Assembly: GCA_947165555.1 (NCBI GenBank)
Contig: CAMVAR010000044.1
Location: forward strand, 1-6,153
Origin: an uncultured Pseudomonadota bacterium
GTDB taxonomy: Bacteria; Pseudomonadota; Alphaproteobacteria; Rs-D84
Reading direction: 5' to 3'
Length of the DNA stretch: 6,153 bases
How positions within the stretch are numbered: position 1 is the first letter of the stretch; each line of letters begins with the position of its first letter. Positions 1 to 6,153 of the stretch are shown here, one piece after another. Position numbers and translations under genes: made by a program. The notes beneath the pieces were generated by a model. That model worked only from the letters and a program-made list of their open reading frames with translations, did no database searches and was not told the origin of the DNA.

Positions 1-64
1 GTGCAGTATACTCCCGGAGATATGAGCCTCGTTTTTCTTCGCTTTCTGTGGCATATCTGACGCA
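1..64 (+). other. Left edge: upstream rpoB coding with unresolved frame
   Basis: By position this must be rpoB, since clear beta similarity begins at about 59 with no start nearby. The downstream frame hits TGA at 23-25, and the frame starting at base 1 hits TGA at 58-60. The frame starting at base 3 stays open and reads L-S-V-A-Y-L just before the junction, which would join to D-A-L-V-G-E if one base were added near 57-59. That makes an indel here plausible. With only about 20 codons visible in a variable part of beta, I cannot decide which frame is right. Confidence 0.5.
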
Positions 65-2701
65 TTGGTTGGCGAATATTTATTTGACCCGATTATATCT
101 GGGACAGATATGCTGTACCCGGCCGGTACCGAAATTACCGAAGAGGTTTTGGCAGATATTGAAAAGTTGGGAATCAAAGAAATTTCCATCATATCAATTG
201 ATAATACCACAATTACCGCACACATGCGCAATACGTTGGTTGCCGATAAAACGGCCAATCGTGAAGATGCGTTAATCGAAATTTACAATATTATCAGACC
301 GGGCGAACGGCCAACATTAGAGGCCGCTATAAACCTGTTCCTGCGCCAAGGGTTCGAAGCGGCATACTATGATTTATCAGCGGTCGGTCGTTTCAAAATG
401 AATAAACGTTTAAAAATCGATTCAGGTAAAAAGCCCGAAGATGAACGGTTATTGACCAAGGCGGACTTTTTGGCGGTTTTGAAAACATTGACCAACATCA
501 TCGACCACAAAGATACAATTGATGATATTGATAATCTGTCGAATCGTCGTGTTCGTACGGTTGGTGAATTGTTGGAGCAAAATTTCCGTACCGGTATGGT
601 TCGTATCGAAAGACTTGTACGCGAAGCATTATCGTCACCGAATATTGCAACAATGCAACCCCAAGATGTCGTTAACGTTAATCCGTTGATGTCCCTGGTT
701 GCGGAATTCCTTGGCACCAGCCAGTTGTCTCAGTTTATGGATGCATATAACCCATTATCTGAATTAGAACACAAACGTCGCATATCGGCATTGGGTCCTG
801 GGGGGTTGAATCGCGAACGTGCCGGCATTGATGTCCGCGACGTTCATCCGACACACTATGGGCGTTTATGCCCCATCAACACGCCCGAAGGTGCAAATAT
901 TGGGCTAATTAACCACCTTGCTTCATATGCGCGCGTAAATCCGTACGGATTTATTGAAACGCCGTATTATGTTGTCGAAAATGGTAAAATCACTGACAAA
1001 ATGGTGTATTTGACCGCAGACGAAGAGTTGGGACATAAAATTGCCCAGGGTAATACACCAACCACAGACAAAGGCGTATTGGCCGAAGATATGGTGACCG
1101 CGCGTGTTGACGGTGAATTTACACGTGTTCCGGCGGCCGAAATTGATTTAATTGACGTTGAACCGCGCCAGGTTGTATCTATTTCCACTGGGTTGATACC
1201 GTTTGTTGAAAATGACGACGCAAACCGTGCATTGATGGGTTCCAATATGCAACGCCAGGCGGTTCCACTAATGCGCGTACAAACGCCATTGGTTGGGACG
1301 GGTATCGAACGCGAAGTGGCGCGTGATTCCCGCACGGGCAAGGTTGCCAAACATAGTGGTATTGTTGAATCTGTGGATGCAAAACGTATTGTTGTTAAAT
1401 GTATGAACAGTCGTAATGTTGTTACCGGGGTTGATATTTACAACCTGGAAAAATACGAACGTTCAAACAACGACACAATCTTGCACCAAAAACCATTGGT
1501 CAAGGCGGGCGACCGCATTTCTGCGGGCGACATTATTGCCGATGGTTCGTCAATGAACTATGGTGAATTGGCGTTGGGGCGCAACGTGTTGGTTGCATTC
1601 GTGCCATGGCGCGGGTATAACTATGAAGATTCTATTGTAATTTCTGAAAAAATCTCACGCGATGATGTTTATACATCGGTCAAGATTGTTGAAAAAGAAA
1701 TCAAGGTTCGTGATACCCAGTTGGGCCCGGAAAGCTTGACGCGTGATATTCCGAATGTTAGCGAAGAGGCGTTAAAGAATCTGGACGAATCCGGTATTAT
1801 TTATATCGGCGCGCGCGTAAAACAGGGCGATATTTTGGTTGGTCATGTTTCACCAAAATCCGAGACGTTATTAACCCCCGAAGAGGCACTGTTGCGTAAC
1901 ATATTTGGTGAAAAGGCATTGAATGTCAAAGACACATCTTTGCGTGTTGGGCCAAACGAAGAAGGTACGGTTATCGGCGTGAATATATTGACCCGTCATG
2001 GTGTCAAAAAGGATGAACGTACCCAGATGATTGAACTGGCGCGTATTGACCAAATCAATAAAGACCGCGAAGAGGAAATATTGATTATAGAAAAAGGCTT
2101 TGCGGACCAGGTGTATCAGATGGCCGAAGGTAAGATAATCGAATCCGGCAGTGGCAGTTTGAAACCATTCGTTGGCAAAGGTCTGACCCAGGAAGTGTTT
2201 GACGCGATAAAGCCAACCGATATGAAAAAATTGGTCGTTGCCGATAAAGAAATCCAGGCAAAAATCGACGAACTGCGTGAACAGCATAACATTAAATTGA
2301 AACAGTTGAATGAAAATGCCGACCACGAAATTGAAAAAGCCACGGAAAGCAATTCTTTGAATGCCGGTGTATTAAAAGAAGTTAAGGTTTATATCGCGCA
2401 TAAAATGAAATTGCAACCGGGCGATAAAATGGCGGGCCGTCACGGAAACAAGGGTATTGTATCGCGTGTCGTTCCAATCGAAGATATGCCGCATTTGGAA
2501 GACGGTACCCCGGTTGATATCGTATTAAATCCGCTTGGTGTGCCAAGTCGTATGAACTTTGGCCAAATTTTGGAAACCCACCTTGGGATGGCGGCGCGCG
2601 CACTGGGCGAACAAAACAAAAACGCGCGGTTACCGATGATTTGCGTGCAATCATGGGCAAGATATATGGCAAAGACACGGCGGAAAAATTGGCAAAAATG
2701 A
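65..2701 (+). CDS. rpoB: DNA-directed RNA polymerase subunit beta, main part (5'-partial, frame broken at 3' side)
   Basis: Catalytic beta subunit of core RNA polymerase, which pairs with beta' to form the active-site cleft. The similarity starts near 59 (D-A-L-V-G-E-Y), at about E. coli residue 265, so roughly 250 codons lie upstream of the window. The TTG at 65 is only the first start-like codon in this frame, not a believable start. In order: the rifampicin region at 716-793 (S-Q-L-S-Q-F-M-D then H-K-R-R-I-S-A-L-G-P-G-G-L), the H-P-T-H-Y-G-R motif, P-I-N-T-P-E-G near 872, the D-D-A-N-R-A-L-M-G-S-N-M-Q-R-Q block near 1220, G-Y-N-Y-E-D-S-I near 1615, a short charged insert in the region of E. 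coli beta 940-1040, and G-D-K-M-A-G-R-H-G-N-K-G with the two catalytic lysines at 2426 and 2450 (E. coli K1065 and K1073). True beta coding in this frame ends near 2624. The last 25 or so residues up to the stop at 2699-2701 are unrelated out-of-frame translation. The remainder of beta continues in another frame from 2623. Confidence 0.97.
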   Translation: MVGEYLFDPIISGTDMLYPAGTEITEEVLADIEKLGIKEISIISIDNTTITAHMRNTLVADKTANREDALIEIYNIIRPGERPTLEAAINLFLRQGFEAAYYDLSAVGRFKMNKRLKIDSGKKPEDERLLTKADFLAVLKTLTNIIDHKDTIDDIDNLSNRRVRTVGELLEQNFRTGMVRIERLVREALSSPNIATMQPQDVVNVNPLMSLVAEFLGTSQLSQFMDAYNPLSELEHKRRISALGPGGLNRERAGIDVRDVHPTHYGRLCPINTPEGANIGLINHLASYARVNPYGFIETPYYVVENGKITDKMVYLTADEELGHKIAQGNTPTTDKGVLAEDMVTARVDGEFTRVPAAEIDLIDVEPRQVVSISTGLIPFVENDDANRALMGSNMQRQAVPLMRVQTPLVGTGIEREVARDSRTGKVAKHSGIVESVDAKRIVVKCMNSRNVVTGVDIYNLEKYERSNNDTILHQKPLVKAGDRISAGDIIADGSSMNYGELALGRNVLVAFVPWRGYNYEDSIVISEKISRDDVYTSVKIVEKEIKVRDTQLGPESLTRDIPNVSEEALKNLDESGIIYIGARVKQGDILVGHVSPKSETLLTPEEALLRNIFGEKALNVKDTSLRVGPNEEGTVIGVNILTRHGVKKDERTQMIELARIDQINKDREEEILIIEKGFADQVYQMAEGKIIESGSGSLKPFVGKGLTQEVFDAIKPTDMKKLVVADKEIQAKIDELREQHNIKLKQLNENADHEIEKATESNSLNAGVLKEVKVYIAHKMKLQPGDKMAGRHGNKGIVSRVVPIEDMPHLEDGTPVDIVLNPLGVPSRMNFGQILETHLGMAARALGEQNKNARLPMICVQSWARYMAKTRRKNWQK
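2612..2625 (+). other. Frame break inside rpoB at an A-rich stretch
   Basis: Beta similarity runs in one frame through G-E-Q-N-K and resumes one base back as R-A-V-T-D-D-L-R. The stretch has an AAAA run (2613-2616) and an AAAAA run (2618-2622). Adding a single A to either run restores one open frame, for example G-E-Q-N-K-K-R-A-V-T-D-D. This fits a one-base undercall in a homopolymer. The heptamer here is C AAA AAC, which is not a canonical -1 slippery site, and the A runs are shorter than those usually linked to transcriptional slippage. The exact base cannot be fixed from one sequence. Confidence 0.85.
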
Positions 2702-3240
2702 CCGATACCGACGTTCGCGCCCAGGCCGCATTACTGCGTGATGGTGTGCCAATGGCAACGCCGACATTTGACGGTGCAACCCCCGAAGATGTTCGTAACA
2801 TGTTAAAATTGGCAAATTTACCTGAAACAGGCCAATTCACATTATATGACGGCGTAACCGGTGAAAAATTCGCCCGTCCGGTAACGGTTGGTGTGATGTA
2901 CATGTTGAAATTGCACCACTTTGTCGACGAAAAGATTCACGCGCGTTCCACGGCAAGTTATTCGTTGGTAACACAACAGCCATTGTCCGGTAAGGCGCAT
3001 ATGGGTGGCCAACGTCTTGGTGAAATGGAGGTTTGGGCACTAGAGGCACACGGTGCGGCCCATCTGTTGCGTGAAATGTTGACGGTCAAATCGGATGATA
3101 TTACCGGCCGAAACAAGATGTACGAATCAATCATTTCGGGCAGTGATGATATCCAAACCGGTACCCCAGAGGCGTTTAATGTGTTCGTTCGCGAACTGCG
3201 TGGATTGGGGTTGGCGTTAACACCAAAAAAGATTGATTAG
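2623..3240 (+). CDS. rpoB: RNA polymerase subunit beta, C-terminal part (continuation of the same gene after a frame break)
   Basis: This is the C-terminal quarter of beta, displaced by -1 relative to the upstream part. The left limit is where similarity resumes (R-A-V-T-D-D-L-R), not a start codon; the first ATG in frame is at 2653 and has no convincing ribosome binding site. Visible motifs are G-V-P-M-A-T-P-T-F-D-G-A, the R-P-V-T-V-G-V-M-Y-M-L-K-L block near 2878, I-H-A-R-S-T with the active-site histidine at 2938 (E. coli H1237), S-L-V-T-Q-Q-P-L, G-G-Q-R-L-G-E-M-E-V-W-A-L-E-A and M-L-T-V-K-S-D-D. These form the clamp-anchoring end that contacts beta'. The protein ends in a normal beta C-terminus (F-N-V-F-V-R-E-L-R-G-L-G-L) with stop TAG at 3238-3240. 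Two unusual residues are L and H in the otherwise almost fixed Q-R-F-G-E-M and L-E-A-Y-G-A-A segments. It is followed after 98 bases by rpoC. Confidence 0.95.
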   Translation, partial: RAVTDDLRAIMGKIYGKDTAEKLAKMTDTDVRAQAALLRDGVPMATPTFDGATPEDVRNMLKLANLPETGQFTLYDGVTGEKFARPVTVGVMYMLKLHHFVDEKIHARSTASYSLVTQQPLSGKAHMGGQRLGEMEVWALEAHGAAHLLREMLTVKSDDITGRNKMYESIISGSDDIQTGTPEAFNVFVRELRGLGLALTPKKID

Positions 3241-3251
3241 TGGATAGTGTA

Positions 3252-3315
3252 AGTGGTTAGTGGTTAGTACAAATTTACTAATCACTGCCATCACTAATCA
3301 CTATCACTAACCACT
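3252..3315 (+). other. Outer alternative hairpin, mutually exclusive with the inner one
   Basis: AGTGGTTAGTGGT at 3252-3264 pairs with ATCACTAACCACT at 3303-3315: twelve Watson-Crick pairs and one G-U wobble. The left arm shares 3260-3264 with the left arm of the inner hairpin, so both cannot form fully at once. The stem closes about eight bases before the rpoC ribosome binding site. An attenuator-like switch is imaginable, but overlapping repeat copies give the same geometry without any function. Confidence 0.45.
3260..3285 (+). other. Inner hairpin in the rpoB-rpoC spacer
   Basis: GTGGTTAGTA at 3260-3269 pairs with TACTAATCAC at 3276-3285 around a loop of six bases (CAAATT). All ten pairs form, one of them a G-U wobble, and the A at 3259 can also pair with the T at 3286. 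The bases after the stem (TGCCATC) are not a T tract, so termination is unlikely. It could block an RNase or arise simply because the repeat is present in both orientations. Confidence 0.6.
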
Positions 3316-3322
3316 AAACAAC

Positions 3323-3329
3323 TAAGGAG
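3323..3329 (+). promoter_or_regulatory. Ribosome binding site of rpoC
   Basis: TAAGGAG is a full-strength match to the 16S rRNA anti-Shine-Dalgarno end. It lies nine bases upstream of the ATG at 3339, which decides that start over the second ATG at 3348. Confidence 0.9.
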
Positions 3330-3338
3330 ACTATAAAT

Positions 3339-5702
3339 ATGGCAAATATGTTGCAAAAGATATTTGGACAAATCGAAACCCGGGAACAATTTGATGCGTT
3401 GCGCGTTACAATTGCATCACCTGAAGAAATACTTTCCTGGTCCCATGGCGAGGTTACAAAACCGGAAACCATAAACTATCATTCATTAAAGCCCGAAGCA
3501 GACGGTCTGTTTTGTCAAAAGATTTTTGGCCCGGTCAAGGATTATGAATGCGCCTGTGGAAAATATAAAAGAATCAAATTCCGTGGCGTTATTTGTGAAC
3601 GTTGTGGGGTCGAAGTTGGCTCTGCATCGGTTCGTCGTGAACGTATGGGGCATATTAAATTGGCAATGCCGGTTGCACACACATGGTTCCTGCGCGAAGG
3701 CAAAATCGCAACGTTATTGAACAATTTGTCACAAAAGAAATTGGAACAGGTTGTATCCTATGATGCGTACATTGTGATTGAACCGGGTTTAACGAATTTG
3801 AAACCGTATGATGTAATTAGCGAAGATGAATATCGTGCCGCGGTCGAAGAATTTGGCCCGGATGCGTTTCGTGTTGGTATTGGTGCCGAAGGTATCCGCA
3901 GTATTATCGCCAACCTTGATATGGGCGATGAAAGAACACGTCTGCGCGCCGAATTGGCGAACACCAAATCCGAAGCAAAACGTAAATCTATTATTAAACA
4001 GTTAAAGTTAGTAGAGGCGTTTTTAGATTCTAAAACCGAACCTGCGTGGATGTTGCAGGATATTATCCCGGTTATCCCCCCAGATATGCGTCCGTTGGTC
4101 ACATTGGATGCGGGGCATGTTGCGGCGTCTGATTTGAATGATTTGTATCGTCGTGTCATTATTCGTAATAACCGTTTGAAACGTTTTATGGAAATGCATG
4201 CGCCGGAAATCATTATTCGTAACGAAAAACGCATGTTACAGGAAGCGGTCGATTCCTTGTTTGACAACGAACACAAGGCGCGTCCGATGGTTTCGCAAAA
4301 TCGTCGCCCGCTTAAATCTTTGTCGGGGTCATTGCGTGGTAAATCCGGTCGTTTCCGTATGAATTTGTTGGGTAAACGTGTGGATTATTCGGGACGCAGT
4401 GTGATTGTGTCTGGGCCATCATTAAAAATGCATCAGGTTGGTCTGCCCAAGGCGATGGCACTGGAATTGTTTAAACCGTTTGTGTTTGCGCGCCTTATGG
4501 CGGGGGATTATGCGAATACATTAAAAACGGCCCGTAAAATGGTCGAAAATGGCGAAGATATTGTTTGGGAAATCCTGGAAAAGGTAATTTACGAACATCC
4601 GGTCCTGCTGAATCGCGCGCCATCGTTACACCGTTTGTCGTTGTTGGCATTTGAGCCGGTTTTAATAGAGGGCAAGGCAATCCGTTTGCATCCACTGGTT
4701 TGCAAGGGCTTTAATGCGGACTTTGACGGGGACCAGATGGCCGTCCATGTTCCAATTTCATTAGAGGCACAGTTAGAGGCGCGTACATTAATGTTATCAA
4801 CAAATAACATATTGTCGCCGGCGAACGGTGAACCAATGGTCGTCCCGTCCCAAGACATGGTGTTGGGTATTTACTATATTTCGTTGATAAACGGCGAACA
4901 TAACGAAAAATCTCCACGGTTCAGCAGTATGGACGAAGTTGAAATGGCGTTGGAAAATAAAACTATTACATTGCACACGCCGATTGTCGCGCGTATCAAC
5001 GGTAAGAATTATAAAACAACGGCCGGGCGTATGATTATTGGTCAATTGTTACCAAAATCTGATAATATGCCATTTGATTTGGTTAACAAGGTTATGGGGC
5101 GTGGCGATTTGGAATCGTTACTATCAGTTACGTATGAACGTTGTGGTGACAAGGCGATGATTTTGTTGGCCGATGCGTTAAAAGATACTGGTTTCGAACA
5201 GGCCGCGCGCAGTGGTATTTCCATTGGTTTCGATGATGTTGTCATTCCGGCGGAAAAAGAAAAGATGATTGCCGCCGCCGAACAGGCCGCCGCCGATATT
5301 GAAGAACAATATCAAAACGGGTTGCTGTCATCGGGCGAACGTTACAATAAACTTATTGATATGTGGCAACGCACGACCGAAGACCTTGGTAAAATCGCGT
5401 ATGCGGCATTGGGTAAAAGTACCGGCGACAATTGGAATTCTATCTATATGATGGCGGATTCCAAGGCCCGTGGTTCCAAGAATCAAATTCAACAGTTGGC
5501 GGGTATGCGTGGTATGATGTCAAAGCCCGATGGTTCGATTATCGAAGTTCCGATTATTTCGAACTTTAAAGAGGGCTTGACCATGGCGGAATACTTTACA
5601 TCCACCCACGGTGCGCGCAAGGGGCGACCTGAATGGCCGCACGCAGGCGGGTTATTTGACGCGTCGTTTGGTCGATTTGGCATTGAATACGGTTATTACT
5701 GA
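3339..5702 (+). CDS. rpoC: DNA-directed RNA polymerase subunit beta', N-terminal part (frame broken in the bridge helix)
   Basis: Largest catalytic subunit of core RNA polymerase. It carries the residues that bind the catalytic magnesium and forms the clamp, bridge helix and trigger loop. Domains in order by residue: the N-terminal zinc site with C71, C73, C86 and C89; the P-V-A-H-T-W-F segment; coiled-coil and rudder region with R-N-N-R-L-K-R; switch 2 near 332-354 (G-K-S-G-R-F-R-M-N-L-L-G-K-R-V-D-Y); R-A-P-S-L-H-R-L-S; the N-A-D-F-D-G-D-Q magnesium loop with D461, D463 and D465 (codons 4719, 4725, 4731); the A-G-M-R-G-M-M-S-K-P-D-G loop; and the start of the bridge helix S-T-H-G-A-R-K-G. 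Numbering is one ahead of E. coli through the magnesium loop. Real beta' coding in this frame ends at 5624. The tail to the stop at 5700-5702 is out-of-frame. The gene is not fused to rpoB, unlike in Wolbachia and Helicobacter. Some near-invariant residues differ (see findings). Confidence 0.97.
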   Translation: MANMLQKIFGQIETREQFDALRVTIASPEEILSWSHGEVTKPETINYHSLKPEADGLFCQKIFGPVKDYECACGKYKRIKFRGVICERCGVEVGSASVRRERMGHIKLAMPVAHTWFLREGKIATLLNNLSQKKLEQVVSYDAYIVIEPGLTNLKPYDVISEDEYRAAVEEFGPDAFRVGIGAEGIRSIIANLDMGDERTRLRAELANTKSEAKRKSIIKQLKLVEAFLDSKTEPAWMLQDIIPVIPPDMRPLVTLDAGHVAASDLNDLYRRVIIRNNRLKRFMEMHAPEIIIRNEKRMLQEAVDSLFDNEHKARPMVSQNRRPLKSLSGSLRGKSGRFRMNLLGKRVDYSGRSVIVSGPSLKMHQVGLPKAMALELFKPFVFARLMAGDYANTLKTARKMVENGEDIVWEILEKVIYEHPVLLNRAPSLHRLSLLAFEPVLIEGKAIRLHPLVCKGFNADFDGDQMAVHVPISLEAQLEARTLMLSTNNILSPANGEPMVVPSQDMVLGIYYISLINGEHNEKSPRFSSMDEVEMALENKTITLHTPIVARINGKNYKTTAGRMIIGQLLPKSDNMPFDLVNKVMGRGDLESLLSVTYERCGDKAMILLADALKDTGFEQAARSGISIGFDDVVIPAEKEKMIAAAEQAAADIEEQYQNGLLSSGERYNKLIDMWQRTTEDLGKIAYAALGKSTGDNWNSIYMMADSKARGSKNQIQQLAGMRGMMSKPDGSIIEVPIISNFKEGLTMAEYFTSTHGARKGRPEWPHAGGLFDASFGRFGIEYGYY
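5625..5646 (+). other. Frame break with 8 missing bases in the rpoC bridge helix
   Basis: The frame is clear up to the glycine equivalent to E. coli G782 (codon 5622-5624) and again from A-G-Y-L-T-R-R (5647 onward). Ten codons (E. coli 783-792, L-A-D-T-A-L-K-T-A-N) are expected between these points, i.e. 30 bases, but only 22 are present. The missing part includes the near-invariant T790 and A791 that touch the active site, so a polymerase translated as written could not work. Several indel errors or one small deletion in the assembled sequence are the simplest explanation. Confidence 0.85.
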
Positions 5703-6153
5703 ACACGATTGTGGAACAACCGAATTTATTACTGCAAAACCCGTGTACCAGGGCAGCACACTGTCCGTGCCATTGGGTGACGTTGTTTTGGGACGTACCG
5801 CGGCACACGATATTATTCACCCGATTACCAAAGAAGTTATCGTTCCTGCGGGTGAATTGGTGACCAAGGTTGCGGCGCGTAAAATCAATGAATCCGGTCT
5901 GCCTTCGGTTGATGTGCGCAGTGTGCTGACCTGTCACAGTGATGGTCTGTGTGCAAAATGCTATGGTATGGATTTGTCGCGTCAATCCCTGGTACATGTC
6001 GGCGAAGCGGTCGGTGTTATTGCGGGCCAGTCAATCGGTGAACCGGGTACCCAGTTAACGTTGCGTACGTTCCACATTGGTGGTATCGCATCCGGTGGTG
6101 CCGAAAGTCATTACATAGAGGTTCCGATTGCCGGTACAGTCAAAGTAAATGGT
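5626..6153 (+). CDS. rpoC: RNA polymerase subunit beta', continuation to the trigger loop (3'-partial)
   Basis: This is the same beta' gene, one base later in frame, open to the window edge. The left limit marks the first codon in the new frame after the break, not a start. Clear similarity begins at A-G-Y-L-T-R-R-L-V-D-L-A (5647 onward), the C-terminal half of the bridge helix. The second zinc site follows: cysteine at 5710 in H-D-C-G-T, then cysteines at 5932, 5950 and 5959 in L-T-C-H-S-D-G-L-C-A-K-C-Y-G. Next come the conserved G-E-A-V-G-V-I-A-G-Q-S-I-G-E-P-G-T-Q and the first trigger-loop arm L-R-T-F-H-I-G-G, with the substrate-contacting arginine at 6064 and histidine at 6073 (E. coli R933 and H936). 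The window ends shortly after the trigger-loop tip, so the last part of the jaw, the second trigger-loop arm and the C-terminus lie outside. Confidence 0.95.

Larger units (their letters stand above)
3241..3338 (+). repeat. rpoB-rpoC spacer filled with a short repeated motif in both orientations
   Basis: The spacer contains many copies of a motif close to ACTAAYCACT. AGTGGTTAGT occurs twice, overlapping, at 3252-3261 and 3259-3268. The opposite orientation follows: ACTAATCACT at 3277-3286 and 3293-3302, and ACTAACCACT at 3306-3315. The repeated ACT starts at 3277, 3284, 3293, 3300, 3306 and 3313, so the spacing is about 6 to 9 bases. Because both orientations are present, the RNA can fold in two competing ways, listed separately. 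No T-rich tract follows, so it does not look like a factor-independent terminator. It codes for nothing I can recognise. A dispersed intergenic repeat is the likeliest identity; a regulatory role is speculative. Confidence 0.75.

Noticed and set aside
48..275. A small open frame overlapping the start of beta
   Set aside because: It lies entirely in another frame of conserved rpoB. Its first codons may be displaced rpoB coding, but the product as a whole resembles nothing.
1871..2326. Long antisense open frames, here and under several parts of rpoC (for example 3758-4276 and 5596-5997)
   Set aside because: They are shadows of strongly conserved coding on the + strand, with no ribosome binding sites or recognisable domains.
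2612..2625. Programmed -1 ribosomal frameshift in rpoB
   Set aside because: The heptamer C AAA AAC is not a standard slippery site, I see no clear downstream stem, and no bacterial beta subunit that I know of needs one.
3241..3338. Factor-independent terminator or a separate rpoC promoter in the spacer
   Set aside because: The hairpins are not followed by a T tract, their stems are AT-rich, and I see no convincing -35 and -10 pair. Co-transcription of rpoB and rpoC is the simpler reading.
3201..3345. rpoB-rpoC fusion as seen in some lineages
   Set aside because: A clear stop codon, a 98-base spacer and a strong ribosome binding site separate the two genes.
5625..5646. Intein or intron insertion in rpoC
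   Set aside because: Sequence is missing rather than inserted, and no extra domain separates the two halves.
65..6153. True pseudogenes of rpoB and rpoC
   Set aside because: Apart from the break points, all catalytic and zinc-binding residues are intact over about 2000 codons, which decayed genes would not show.

Overview
The window is the middle of the conserved rpoB-rpoC operon. It holds most of the RNA polymerase beta subunit gene (5' end outside the window), a repeat-rich spacer of 98 bases, and the first two thirds of the beta' subunit gene, which runs off the right edge. All genes are on the + strand. Both proteins have the proteobacterial layout and look most like alphaproteobacterial RpoB and RpoC, but they are clearly divergent. 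GC content is in the mid-40s percent by eye, leucine is mostly TTG and glutamate mostly GAA. This suits an uncultured, possibly host-associated alphaproteobacterium. That placement is inference from memory of the families and was not tested with a tree.

Layout: 1-64 is a disordered rpoB edge where no single frame stays open. Positions 65-2624 encode beta from about E. coli residue 265 to past the catalytic lysines. At 2612-2625, in a run of A-rich codons, the beta reading frame jumps by -1. Positions 2623-3240 encode the beta C-terminus. Positions 3241-3338 are a spacer of short repeats in both orientations, ending in a good ribosome binding site. Positions 3339-5624 encode beta' from its start into the bridge helix. 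At 5625-5646 the frame breaks again and 8 bases are missing relative to the near-invariant bridge helix. Positions 5626-6153 continue beta' through the second zinc site into the trigger loop.

The two products assemble with alpha and omega into core RNA polymerase, and every catalytic motif expected in this span can be found once the breaks are bridged. Two essential single-copy genes with two clear breaks and a probable third are best explained by insertion or deletion errors in the sequence rather than gene decay, because the protein on both sides of each break is fully conserved. I see no accessory or defence system here. The items most worth a second look are the intergenic repeat array, a context rule for glutamate codons, substitutions at near-invariant RNA polymerase positions, and the breaks themselves.
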